From an uncultured Thiotrichales bacterium (GTDB taxonomy: Bacteria > Pseudomonadota > Gammaproteobacteria > CAIRSR01), in the NCBI GenBank assembly GCA_903881315.1, contig CAIRSR010000122.1, positions 1-64,000 on the forward strand: a DNA stretch of 64,000 nucleotides, in the 5' to 3' direction. The notes below the pieces were generated by a model that had not been told where the DNA came from, ran no database searches, and saw only the letters and a program-made list of their open reading frames with translations. Of the stretch, positions 9,090-17,755 are shown piece after piece; positions within the stretch are counted from its first letter, which is position 1; each line of letters opens with the position of its first letter. A program made the translations under genes and the position numbers.

Positions 9090-10637
9090 CTAGTAGACTA
9101 CTACAGCAATCCCCGCATGGATGAGCAAGGTCGCCGTTACCCCCATGACAATCGAGCGGGCGATCGCATAATTCACCGAAATCACTGAGTTCTTACGGGA
9201 GAATCCAGCACGGATCGCCAACCATGAGCCACAGGCACCACTCAACAAAACCTTTACCACTACCCAGAACAGGTTCCGCCAGGTTGCATCAGGGTCGCGT
9301 AACAGCACATAAAAAAAACTTTCCTGCCAAAGTTCAAACGGTTGCTCTTTAAACAGGAATTGCCAGGTCTTAAAGGAAGTCCAGCCCGCCACCATCAGGG
9401 AGGCACTCACCAACACGAGCGATCCCACAATGGTATTGATCAAGATTGCCGCTGTCAGATAGCCGCGCCCGGGAATACGCAGATTGCGCATCGCCAGAAA
9501 TTGTGAGGAAAGGACCCGATTCCCAACATCGGCAGTAATGATGGCATTATTGCGCGCCACCATGAGGATACAGGTAATTAGGGGTATCGCAATATAGCAC
9601 TCGATAAAACCGATACCCCCCAGGGACTCATCGTGGATGAACGAACGGATCGCATCACCCAGTAGTTCGTAGTTAAATCCAAACCAAAGGGTCACAAACC
9701 CGACGATGGCCGCCCCAGAGAAGATATAGAGCAGCATCAGCGGCGAACCCCAGAGTATCCAAAAATACTCGTGCAGGTAGCGTAAGAACCAGCGTTGCGG
9801 GGGGTGCACCTTCATGCGCCGCCGCCAACGATCGGCGATCTCGGCATTAACCGACAGAGACTGCGCCACCGGCACGACCGGCAATTGTCCGGAGTCTGCC
9901 CCCTCTTCTGCTGCTCCCACCGCCAACAGGGCATCGTTGACCGCATCGCGGTCACGCGGCAGGGGCCGTAACGTACGCGAGCCACTATCTAACAGGTACA
10001 CGGCATCTACCAGTGGCAGAATGTCGTCCACATGATGTGCAACGATGAGCGCTGGACGCCCCATCCGCCGACACAAATCGTGGATCAATGTACCCAAGCG
10101 TTGCGCAGTCGCTGGATCAAGACCAGAATTGGGTTCATCGAACAACAGCAAAGGCCGATTGGCCAACAACGTACGTGCGATGGCAAGGCGCTGGCGCTGC
10201 CCCCCACTCGCCGACGCAACGGTCTGGTGCGGATCGATATCCACAAGCAGATCCAACAAGTACTCCAGCATTGATGGATCCACATGCTTCGCGTGATCCA
10301 GGGCAATACTGAGATTTTCCAAAGCCGTCAGATCATCGAACAGTGCATGATTCTGGAATACCAAGCCACCGATATCGCAACGCTCGTGGACAAGATCATG
10401 CACCCGACCATTGTGGGTCAGTTTTCCGGCAATCTGCCACGGCTTACCATCGTCCTCGAGTAATCCACTGAGCAGTTTGATAATCGTCGACTTACCGCTG
10501 CCGCTCGGCCCCACCAGCAGAACCACCTCGCCATCCGCAAGGGTGAAGGCTGCATTCTCTAGCAGGGTTTTACCCGCTGGCGTCGTTACCGCAAGTCCCT
10601 CAACGGCCAGACCTGACAAAGGCGGCGCTACACTCAT
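9090..10637 (-). CDS. Single-chain ABC transporter: ATPase fused to MlaE-type permease
   Basis: 515 residues. Residues 1-230 are an ABC ATPase with Walker A GPSGSGKST, signature SASGGQRQR, Walker B LLLFDEPNSGLD and a switch histidine in IVAHHVDD. Residues about 285-515 are a membrane domain; the block ARNNAIITADVGNRVL through LRIPGRGYLTAAILINTIVG resembles the conserved MlaE/YrbE permease core of MCE-type lipid transporters. MlaF and MlaE are normally separate chains, so this is a fusion. No MCE (MlaD) protein was seen nearby. It is the last gene of a minus-strand operon of four overlapping genes (13715 to 9090); its start overlaps the previous stop by 4 nt. The substrate is unknown; lipid or another envelope component is an inference. 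Confidence 0.8.
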   Translation of the reverse strand: MSVAPPLSGLAVEGLAVTTPAGKTLLENAAFTLADGEVVLLVGPSGSGKSTIIKLLSGLLEDDGKPWQIAGKLTHNGRVHDLVHERCDIGGLVFQNHALFDDLTALENLSIALDHAKHVDPSMLEYLLDLLVDIDPHQTVASASGGQRQRLAIARTLLANRPLLLFDEPNSGLDPATAQRLGTLIHDLCRRMGRPALIVAHHVDDILPLVDAVYLLDSGSRTLRPLPRDRDAVNDALLAVGAAEEGADSGQLPVVPVAQSLSVNAEIADRWRRRMKVHPPQRWFLRYLHEYFWILWGSPLMLLYIFSGAAIVGFVTLWFGFNYELLGDAIRSFIHDESLGGIGFIECYIAIPLITCILMVARNNAIITADVGNRVLSSQFLAMRNLRIPGRGYLTAAILINTIVGSLVLVSASLMVAGWTSFKTWQFLFKEQPFELWQESFFYVLLRDPDATWRNLFWVVVKVLLSGACGSWLAIRAGFSRKNSVISVNYAIARSIVMGVTATLLIHAGIAVVVY

Positions 10638-11758
10638 GGTGCCACCCTCCTCAGAGCAGGCCCTGCTGGTAGATCACTGTTGGCCAATTGACGCTCCTGC
10701 TGTGGGCTCAGCATCAGTACCAGAAAACCCTGATGGCCACGGATCATCGTGCGCAAGACATAGGTCGCAAGCGGATTGTGATCTAACCGATGGCGCAATC
10801 TTAAAAGACGCACCGGCAAAACACGCAACAGATGCTCTGCCTCCGGCGAGAACGGATGCAGATCTAAGAACCGTTGATCGGTCAACAAGCGCCCTACCAA
10901 GGGTAAGGTACGCGGGTCGCCAAGGATTGCCTTGCTCGACTCTTTTGCCAACACCGCGCCAACGGTAATCACCTCCCTGCTGGTCAACACATTCGGCATG
11001 GTGTCCGCGAGGTGCGTACGCACACGGGGATCAGCAAAAACCTCCGCACCCAGTTTCGCCATCGCCTCCTCGTTCACCTTATCACCACTACCGAGCATCG
11101 CTTCCCCGTAGGTGTGTAGCGTCTGCCATAGGTTCTTCCTGGCCTTTTCTACAAAGATTGGGATAATCCCCTCCACTAATTGATCCACCTGGCGTCGGTC
11201 GAAGGTCTCTGCCGCCCGCGCTAACGCCTGATCGGTTGCTGGAGCAATCCAGGCCTGACGAATGGCACCACGCAAGACATCCCTAAATGTGGGCGCGTAG
11301 TTTTGCGCAAAAAACGCGCTGTGGAATAGTTCTTGGCTCACCAGTTCCCACTGCGCCATAACGGTACCCGCACTATCGCGTAAGTCTCTCCGTTCGTCGG
11401 GAGGAACCACCGCCCAGGGCACCCGCAGATCCGCCGCCAACAGATAGGGACGCAACGCAACCACACCGTCACGACAGACGGGATCGGCATACGCATACAG
11501 ACGCAACCTTCCCTCACGCGCCAAACGGGCCTTGCCACACTGATGGGGAAAGAGATCGTCGCCCAAAGTGAAGACCGGCCCATCGCCCACCGGGGCATTG
11601 AGACTGCCCAAGGTCGCATAGACCGCATCTGGGTAATCGAACCCGCGCCAGGGAAGGATGCTAATCGCTGCCACGACAACAGCACCCATCAGCACCAGGC
11701 TAGCCAAGGCCATCAGGTTCCGGTGATCGTCCCAGCCACCGTTCACGGCATACTCCAA
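10634..11758 (-). CDS. Membrane-anchored hypothetical protein in the ABC/MlaE-type operon
   Basis: 374 residues, family not recognised. One membrane segment near residues 14-34 (LMALASLVLMGAVVVAAISIL); the rest should be periplasmic and mostly helical. It includes a segment with two Cys (HQCGKARL near residue 75; YADPVCRDG near 95) that could form a disulfide. The C-terminus has the Arg-rich stretch RLLRLRHRLDHNPL. It overlaps its upstream neighbour by 16 nt and the ABC gene by 4 nt, so translation is probably coupled. By position it could replace an MCE or periplasmic partner of the ABC protein, but no MCE motif is visible. Confidence 0.65.
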   Translation of the reverse strand: MEYAVNGGWDDHRNLMALASLVLMGAVVVAAISILPWRGFDYPDAVYATLGSLNAPVGDGPVFTLGDDLFPHQCGKARLAREGRLRLYAYADPVCRDGVVALRPYLLAADLRVPWAVVPPDERRDLRDSAGTVMAQWELVSQELFHSAFFAQNYAPTFRDVLRGAIRQAWIAPATDQALARAAETFDRRQVDQLVEGIIPIFVEKARKNLWQTLHTYGEAMLGSGDKVNEEAMAKLGAEVFADPRVRTHLADTMPNVLTSREVITVGAVLAKESSKAILGDPRTLPLVGRLLTDQRFLDLHPFSPEAEHLLRVLPVRLLRLRHRLDHNPLATYVLRTMIRGHQGFLVLMLSPQQERQLANSDLPAGPALRRVAP

Positions 11759-12933
11759 GTACCTTCACCTCGTGCCGCCAACCCCAACTGGACGCGATCC
11801 AACTCCGTGGCGATGAACTCGTCACAGGTATGTTGTAAGCGATTCGTAAGGTCAGGCTGGAGTTGTTCGATGGCTTTACGCAGGGTCTCGCGAAACCGCG
11901 AGCGCCAATGACGACCGTCTAGCTGCTCGCCCACCCGACGCGCCAAAATCCGCGTATTGGCAATATAACTAACAAACGCCGCCGTCGGGTGCGCCCAATT
12001 TCTGGAAAGCCCCCACCTACCAAGCGTTGCCGTGGTGTCCTCAGTGTACTTATCCACTTCGAGGGCACTCGTCGCCATCGCACGCACTAAGCCCAGGGCT
12101 TCGCTACGCACTGGCGGTTCCGCATTCGCAAAGGCCTGCAACAAGGAAGCCTCCGCCAGATAAACACCAGGATCGGTATACCGCAAACCCGCGCAAAGGG
12201 AGCGAAAGGTTGCTGTTTCTGGTCGCCACGCGATATCGACCTGCCAACCCGCCTTCGTATCCAGCGTTTCCATGGTCGTGGTCGATTCCAACACAAATCC
12301 ACGGAATGCCCGGTCGTATCGATCGCAGTCTTGCAACAAATCCTTCCTCAACAAAGCGAGTGAACGATCCGCAGCCGTCCGCAGTGCACGCAAGGTAGTC
12401 TCGGGAGCGATTAGTTGCGCACGAAAGAGACTGACCACCTCATCCGCAACGGTTCCCTGCACTATGCTGAGCGCCTGCGCCCTATCCTCCAGCTTCCCCG
12501 CCTTGTCTGCCGCCGTCAACGCCGTCCCCAGCAACGAAAAACTGGTGCCAAACGCCGAATTGTTACTATAGGCAAACAGCGTAGCCAGAAAGGTCTCTTG
12601 GCGCGCAGCCAACTCAGCAAAAACGGACTGCAGGTCAACACGCAGGTAACCAGTCGCCAGATCGGACAGACGGTGCCGGTCTTCCTCTTGCGCTTGACGC
12701 AAGGATCGCTGTAACTCACTGTAACCACTGGCATCCACCTGTTGCCGATGCACACGGTCATCGTCCCCGTACCACACCACCCACCGTTGCGCCGTCGTCG
12801 GCACGGCAAGGGCCACTGGGCTCGCCAGCAACATAGCCCCCCCCGCCACCTCCGCCTGCTCCATAGGCCATCTGATTAGCAAAGCAACCAATATCAATGC
12901 CCTACTTGCGAGAGGGGAAGAAAACAACCTCAT
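11743..12933 (-). CDS. Secreted or anchored helical hypothetical protein
   Basis: 396 residues with an N-terminal hydrophobic stretch (about residues 8-45) ending near SPVALAVPTTAQ, compatible with a signal peptide. The rest is almost all helix, with blocks such as LATGYLRVDLQSVFAELAARQETFLATLFAYSNNSAFGTS. No family recognised. Its ATG overlaps the stop of the upstream His-rich gene by 4 nt (ATGA), and its end overlaps the next gene by 16 nt. The protein has the same general plan (one N-terminal hydrophobic segment, long helical domain) as those at 14015 and 15066, which may be distant relatives. Confidence 0.65.
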   Translation of the reverse strand: MRLFSSPLASRALILVALLIRWPMEQAEVAGGAMLLASPVALAVPTTAQRWVVWYGDDDRVHRQQVDASGYSELQRSLRQAQEEDRHRLSDLATGYLRVDLQSVFAELAARQETFLATLFAYSNNSAFGTSFSLLGTALTAADKAGKLEDRAQALSIVQGTVADEVVSLFRAQLIAPETTLRALRTAADRSLALLRKDLLQDCDRYDRAFRGFVLESTTTMETLDTKAGWQVDIAWRPETATFRSLCAGLRYTDPGVYLAEASLLQAFANAEPPVRSEALGLVRAMATSALEVDKYTEDTTATLGRWGLSRNWAHPTAAFVSYIANTRILARRVGEQLDGRHWRSRFRETLRKAIEQLQPDLTNRLQHTCDEFIATELDRVQLGLAARGEGTWSMP

Positions 12934-13715
12934 GACGTCTTCGCTTCCATAGACCGTTCGATTTGTTCCTTGATGCGATAGAGTCCTCGGTTATCAAACA
13001 CACTCATCAACAACGCATTGTCGGCCATCATATCATGCAAGTGGTTACCGCTTTCCCGTGGCGCACCCGGGTAACAAAAACGCACGTAATGGAAGAATAA
13101 TCCGTGTTTTTCAAACTCAATGGCAGAGATGTCACTCACTCGGATGGTTTGGTGAGCATGCCCCCCATGGAGACCAAGCAACGTCACAAAAAAACCAAAC
13201 ACCCCCCCTTTCGTCAAGTGAAGGGTATTACCGTGTAGTTCCAAACGTCCTCCGGTTCCCTTTGCCACCAACACGGCGTGATGACCGTGGTCGTGCCCAT
13301 GGCCGTGCCCGTGCTCCGCATGAGCAAGAGCACCATGCTCCTCATGCACAGACACACCATGCCCATGTTCTGCATGTTCTGCATGGACAGGATCCGTGTG
13401 CGTACGTTCAACGGGCATCTGATGCGCATGCTCCTCCGTCACGGGCTCCTCATGATGACCATTGGTCGTCACAGCACCTGCGCGGGCTCGATCCCGACGT
13501 CCTCGGCGCATCGGATCGGCATTGGGACGCTCCGCATGGGCAAGACCCGCATGCGTAGGATCCGCTACTAGAGAAGGCCGACGCGGTCGCGAGTGAGAAT
13601 TCGTCCTCTCCTCGGAGACAGTCTCCACATTTTCGGAAAATCCCCGCAACCACGCCACCAACCGACTCAAACCACCTTTATTTGGATTGTCCACGACCGC
13701 AGCCCCCCACCTCAA
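12930..13715 (-). CDS. Histidine-rich protein with bacterial PH-like domain
   Basis: Up to 261 residues. The middle (about residues 70-150) is very rich in His, Glu and Ala, with runs such as HAEHGHGHGHDHGHH, and probably binds Zn, Ni, Cu or Co. The C-terminal 110 residues (GGRLELHGNTLHLTKGGV, then TIRVSDISAIEFEKHG) look like a bacterial PH/DUF4429-type domain. No signal peptide or membrane span, so probably cytoplasmic. The start is uncertain: TTG at 13715 or GTG at 13694. It is the first gene of the four-gene operon that ends with the ABC fusion. Confidence 0.65.
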   Translation of the reverse strand: MRWGAAVVDNPNKGGLSRLVAWLRGFSENVETVSEERTNSHSRPRRPSLVADPTHAGLAHAERPNADPMRRGRRDRARAGAVTTNGHHEEPVTEEHAHQMPVERTHTDPVHAEHAEHGHGVSVHEEHGALAHAEHGHGHGHDHGHHAVLVAKGTGGRLELHGNTLHLTKGGVFGFFVTLLGLHGGHAHQTIRVSDISAIEFEKHGLFFHYVRFCYPGAPRESGNHLHDMMADNALLMSVFDNRGLYRIKEQIERSMEAKTS

Positions 13716-14014
13716 CCACCCCGCCCCAACGAGACAAACGGTGCCCGAAGCGATCAGTACACGCTAAAGAAGGTTGATTACCGCACACTCACCCATGCAC
13801 AAGGCACAACGCAACCGCACAAACTGTAGCATACCTGATGTACGCCCTCCCCGCACGTTACGCCTCACCCGCACACCCCCCGACGGAAGTGGTACCCTAC
13901 CGCCGGGTGGATGGGCTATTATAGCGTGGGTTGTTTGAAAGTAACGGGTTCTCTTCCCGCCTCTACCATCCCAAACACGGTCGATTTAGTGTAGCTGTTT
14001 TCGTCGAGGATACC
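13716..14014. other. Divergent intergenic region
   Basis: About 300 bases between the His-rich protein (minus) and the hypothetical membrane protein (plus). It should hold promoters for both operons. A TATTAT element at about 13917-13922 could be a plus-strand -10, but no good -35 is present. A tRNA T-arm-like segment at 13944-13968 was considered and rejected. Confidence 0.35.
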
Positions 14015-15136
14015 ATGAGCGCCGTTCGCAACTGCGAGACCGCAGCAATCCCCTCAGCGCATCAACCCGCGAAACCACTCGCGCCAACCGACAACACCCA
14101 CCCGGCCTTACCCCGCCCCCGTCTGGGGACGGCAATGGCTGGTATGGGGCTCCTTGCACTATTGTCACTCAGCCTCTCGCATTATCCGCCGAAGGAGGTC
14201 GCCGCAGGCACCACACCGACCCCAGCGCAGATGACGACCCCCATCCAGACGCTGATCGAGCGCGACAGAAATCTCCTCGCCGCCACTGCAGCCGAGCGTC
14301 TGGACGCAGCCATAGATCCTCTGTTTGCGGATTTTCACGATCGTGTGCCCGCCTTTGGCGAATGGGCCTTTGCCTGGCGTACCGGCTATCGAATGTTACG
14401 CGACGGGATGTTGACCGCAATCACCATCCCCTTTTCCGATCCTCCTCGGGTAGAGAAGATCGATTCGGCATGGGACGAACTGATCGCCGGAAAATTCGAT
14501 GAACTCGTACTCCACCCGGCCGGTGGTGTCCCTGCACTGCGAAGCGCACACGAGCGCTGGCTTGCCGACATGCGTCCCATTGTGGATGCCGTCCTGGCGG
14601 ATACCCTGCGTACCGTCACCCTTCTTCACGGCGAGACCCACGCGCTCCCACCCAAAGAGGCCCAGGCAACACCCCTAACTGAAAAGGTACACATCCTAGA
14701 CAACATTCCGGATACGACCGATCCGGTGAAAGTGAACGCGGCCCGACCTCTGCTATCGCGCTTCTTGATACGACCACACGTTGCAACCGCAGTAGCTGCC
14801 GCCGGAGCCGCCATCGGCAACCAGGGAGAAACCTGGCTCGGATGGACGAGCCAGTTGGGGGCAACCATTACGTCCTATTTGATGATCGACTTTATCCTCA
14901 GCCAGACCGGAGCCGGTATCTACCGCCCTGGATTAGAAGCAGACGTGCATCATGTGCTGGAGAACGAACAACAGAATCTCCGCAAGACCTGGCTCGCAGA
15001 AGAACAGGAAAGGATCGACGCACGACTGGCGCAGATACGCCCCCTCCTCAACGGAGAAGGTACTACTACCCCCCCTCCCAACTCTGTTCCAGCAAATGCA
15101 GCACCTGGAACGGCCCATCCGGCCCCGGGTCAGTGA
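14015..15136 (+). CDS. Hypothetical membrane protein
   Basis: 373 residues from ATG 14015, preferred over an in-frame TTG at 13931 because GAGGA lies 4 nt upstream. Family not recognised. A membrane segment near residues 38-57 (TAMAGMGLLALLSLSLS) is followed by a helical domain (about 75-250) and a second hydrophobic region (about 255-305, HVATAVAAAGAAIGNQ to SYLMIDFIL). The C-terminus is a charged helix and then a Pro/Ala tail. Its last 71 bases overlap the end of the opposing gene at 15066-16301. Resemblance in layout to the 15066 protein suggests a common family, not proven. Confidence 0.6.
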   Translation: MSAVRNCETAAIPSAHQPAKPLAPTDNTHPALPRPRLGTAMAGMGLLALLSLSLSHYPPKEVAAGTTPTPAQMTTPIQTLIERDRNLLAATAAERLDAAIDPLFADFHDRVPAFGEWAFAWRTGYRMLRDGMLTAITIPFSDPPRVEKIDSAWDELIAGKFDELVLHPAGGVPALRSAHERWLADMRPIVDAVLADTLRTVTLLHGETHALPPKEAQATPLTEKVHILDNIPDTTDPVKVNAARPLLSRFLIRPHVATAVAAAGAAIGNQGETWLGWTSQLGATITSYLMIDFILSQTGAGIYRPGLEADVHHVLENEQQNLRKTWLAEEQERIDARLAQIRPLLNGEGTTTPPPNSVPANAAPGTAHPAPGQ

Positions 15137-16301
15137 GCGTAGAACGCATCCCAGCAAAGTAGACGTCTGCGTGGTGGATGATGAGCGGTTGCAACTGCAG
15201 CCGCGTCTGCTCGAAATCTAGTGATTCCCAGATGATCCAGCCACTCCAGCTACAAGCCTCCCAGATGAACCACCCGACCAATGCGCCAGACACGTTGATT
15301 GGGATGAGTCCGCTGCGGAACAACATAATTAATATGATCCAGTAGATCACGTAGGAACCATAATAGGCCCATGCGTCTCTGCCCACCTCGAAGACGCTCC
15401 GCCCCTCCCGTACCTGGAGGTCGTGGTACTCAGTGGCGACACTCGGGTACGCCATAAACCGATCCACCAAGGTTTTTCCGATATTCTCGCCGATAACCTC
15501 GCGCAGCGGATCCGGAGCAGCCAGTGCCGAGATAGGCACCACCACCGGCTTACCGCCAATAGGGATTTGCCCAGGTGGTAGACTGCCGAGATATTTTTGC
15601 CATTTGGCAAAGGGAATGGAGCGACGCTCCTGGAGGTTTTGAAGCGCCACGGTTACCCGCGTCCCATAGTCCTGCGCAACCTCGCGACCAATCGCCTCAA
15701 GCGCCTGGCGCGTCTCCATCGGGGTTAGTACTCTTGCGGCAAATTCATTTTCAAAGGTCTGGATGAGGATTCGGCGCGATTCATCCTGGAAGTTACCGGA
15801 GGCAATCCCCCCGATCCAACTCATTGCAAAGGTGTTATAGGCACGAATCTCCTCAAGCTTACTCCGCCCGAAAGAGAGATACCACGGGATAAACACGGTT
15901 TGAACCCGTTGATCCAGCGTCCCCATCAACGCCGCAACCCGCCGCTGCCCGAGACCAACCGACTCCTGCCGCGCACCAGCAAGAGCCGTAACAACACCAG
16001 CATCCATTCCCGTACTGAGCTTTGGGACGGCCACAACCGCAGTCGATGGCACCGTCCGGTGTACCAAAGACACCGGAGGAGATGGCCCACGCGCCAAGAT
16101 AAGGACAATGATCAGCAACGCAAGCGCTACCAACCACACCGGATGTTGCCACGAAGACCAAGCAGAGAAACGTCGCTTCTGTGCCGCTACCCACGCAGCA
16201 AACCGCCTACGCCGTTTCTCTACCCACGCCTCAACCCACGCACCCAGAAACCGCGTGCCCCAGCCAACCACACGACCATACCAACGAGAAGACGATCTCA
16301 T
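15066..16301 (-). CDS. Hypothetical membrane protein
   Basis: 411 residues, family not recognised. The first 50 residues are very rich in Trp and Arg (amphipathic, KRRRRFAAWVAAQKRRFSAW). A membrane segment follows at about 51-70 (WLVALALLIIVLILA), then a helical domain (about 90-300) and two membrane segments near 312-358. It lies directly downstream of the DUF6524-type gene (one base between the stop codon of that gene and this start is consistent with coupling). It overlaps the opposing gene at its 3' end by 71 bases. Confidence 0.6.
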   Translation of the reverse strand: MRSSSRWYGRVVGWGTRFLGAWVEAWVEKRRRRFAAWVAAQKRRFSAWSSWQHPVWLVALALLIIVLILARGPSPPVSLVHRTVPSTAVVAVPKLSTGMDAGVVTALAGARQESVGLGQRRVAALMGTLDQRVQTVFIPWYLSFGRSKLEEIRAYNTFAMSWIGGIASGNFQDESRRILIQTFENEFAARVLTPMETRQALEAIGREVAQDYGTRVTVALQNLQERRSIPFAKWQKYLGSLPPGQIPIGGKPVVVPISALAAPDPLREVIGENIGKTLVDRFMAYPSVATEYHDLQVREGRSVFEVGRDAWAYYGSYVIYWIILIMLFRSGLIPINVSGALVGWFIWEACSWSGWIIWESLDFEQTRLQLQPLIIHHADVYFAGMRSTLTDPGPDGPFQVLHLLEQSWEGG

Positions 16302-16721
16302 TTAAAGGGTAACGTCGTTAGAGTCGGATTGACCGGAAAGACGGCCACGGATATGGGACCAGGACATACCGAGCGCCAAGATACTACCCGCCAACACCAA
16401 CACCACCGTAATCCAGGTCTGGAAGGTAAGCGTCTGCAGGTAGCCATAATCCAGTAGCGTCCAGATCGCCGTGATACAAAAGACAGCGGCGGCGAACATC
16501 CCACTACTCCGTAGTGAGCGCATACTGGCGTAATAAAAAGTCATATTCACGACCACCAAGAGCACACCCACCAACGCCTTCAGTGACCAACGGTGATCGG
16601 AAAGATCCACGAGCCAGTGAACGTAGGAGCTGCCACTCGGATTGTAGGTGGCCAATACAGCAAACAGAGCGCCCAGCCAACGTACGGCCAAGCTAGGAAT
16701 ACCAAAGGCCGGTCCGCTCAC
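16302..16721 (-). CDS. DUF6524-type four-helix membrane protein
   Basis: 139 residues with four predicted membrane segments. The motif ATYNPSGSSYVHW near residues 22-36 and the ending LGMSWSHIRGRLSGQ match the protein at 17100-17729 (MTYNPFGHSYYHW; LSWPHLRTRLTGQ), so the two are paralogues. The family (DUF6524 as I recall it) has no known function. It begins a minus-strand unit with the 411-residue protein downstream. Confidence 0.7.
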   Translation of the reverse strand: MSGPAFGIPSLAVRWLGALFAVLATYNPSGSSYVHWLVDLSDHRWSLKALVGVLLVVVNMTFYYASMRSLRSSGMFAAAVFCITAIWTLLDYGYLQTLTFQTWITVVLVLAGSILALGMSWSHIRGRLSGQSDSNDVTL

Positions 16722-17099
16722 TGCTAGCCCTCACTTTCCTGGACACCAAGACCACGCAATGCGGGTCTTGAGAGTACCATGGCCAATCCTCGACCCACCA
16801 CACCGTCCGGAACTCGCGCCCCAGACAATCGACAGGCCCCCCAGCGGCCTATGCCGCCACAACACATACTTGCTCTTCTCATCGACTGCCCCCATACAGC
16901 GATCGTGAACCGACGGAGAATGGTACTACGAAACACGGACTCGTAGGACGCATACTAAGCCTTCTCACTAGCTTTTGGAAAGTGGGTAAGATAGCGTAAA
17001 ATTCCCCGAGGTTTTTGCGGCTGACACTACCCGTGTCTTGGCTGTAACCTTCCTTCAAAGGGTTAGCGAGCCTTCGGTTCAAAGAGGTATCCCCCACCA
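16722..17099. other. Divergent intergenic region between the two DUF6524-type paralogues
   Basis: About 380 bases. A 7-bp hairpin (CAAGACC at 16747-16753 with GGTCTTG at 16764-16770) lies close to the start of the minus-strand gene. Towards the plus-strand gene, AGAGG about 13 nt before ATG 17100 could serve as ribosome site. No coding sequence is supported. Confidence 0.35.
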
Positions 17100-17729
17100 A
17101 TGGCAATGGTATTCACCGATTTCACGCCTCGTCGCTATCTAATTCATTGGCTATCGAGCGCTGCGCTGGTTCTCATGACCTACAACCCCTTCGGTCACTC
17201 CTATTACCATTGGGTAGTGAGCGGACAGGGTTCGGTTGTCCTCAAGGTTCTTGGGGGACTGGCCTTGCTATTCACCCAAACATTCACGTTGTGGTGGATT
17301 ATTTCCTCCGTGGGCCGCATCGGCTTAGCCGCTGGGGCCGTCATCTGGGGGCTCACCTCCTACGAGATACTCACCTGGTACCCGGATCTGTCTCCGGTCA
17401 TCAAACATCTGGTAGTCCAGCTCTTGTTGGCGACGATGCTGGCCATCGGGCTCTCTTGGCCACACCTCAGAACCCGACTCACTGGCCAGATTGAGAAGCG
17501 CTACCTTTTGTATCAAGGTAAAGCAGAAAAGAAGAAAAGGAAGTATGCTGCCATCCGTGCGGCCCGACGCGCAGAACAACGTGCTCGGGCAGCCGCCGCG
17601 CGTGCTGCTGCCGCACAAGCCGCCGCTCAGCGCGCTGCTGCCGCCGCCCGAGCGGCGGCTCGGGCACCTGCAATGCAGGCCCCCATTGGTAGTATCCCAA
17701 TAAGACCACCCACCCCCCCCATCCTCTAA
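17100..17729 (+). CDS. DUF6524-type membrane protein with Ala/Arg-rich tail
   Basis: 209 residues. Residues 1-135 are a four-segment membrane domain paralogous to the protein at 16302-16721 (shared TYNP.G.SY.HW and LSWPHLR.RLTGQ). Residues about 140-190 form a highly charged, Ala/Arg-rich helix (RAARRAEQRARAAAARAAAA) with a Pro-rich end, so it should project into the cytoplasm as a long helix. First of five closely spaced plus-strand genes (17100-21002). Function unknown. Confidence 0.7.
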   Translation: MAMVFTDFTPRRYLIHWLSSAALVLMTYNPFGHSYYHWVVSGQGSVVLKVLGGLALLFTQTFTLWWIISSVGRIGLAAGAVIWGLTSYEILTWYPDLSPVIKHLVVQLLLATMLAIGLSWPHLRTRLTGQIEKRYLLYQGKAEKKKRKYAAIRAARRAEQRARAAAARAAAAQAAAQRAAAAARAAARAPAMQAPIGSIPIRPPTPPIL

Positions 17730-17755
17730 ATTTTGCTTAACCGTGGGAGTATTGC

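Noticed and set aside
13944-13968. Segment like a tRNA T-arm and acceptor end (CGGG-loop-CCCG then CTCTACCA)
   Set aside because: The loop lacks the conserved R57/A58, the stem has only four good pairs, and no anticodon or D arm precedes it.
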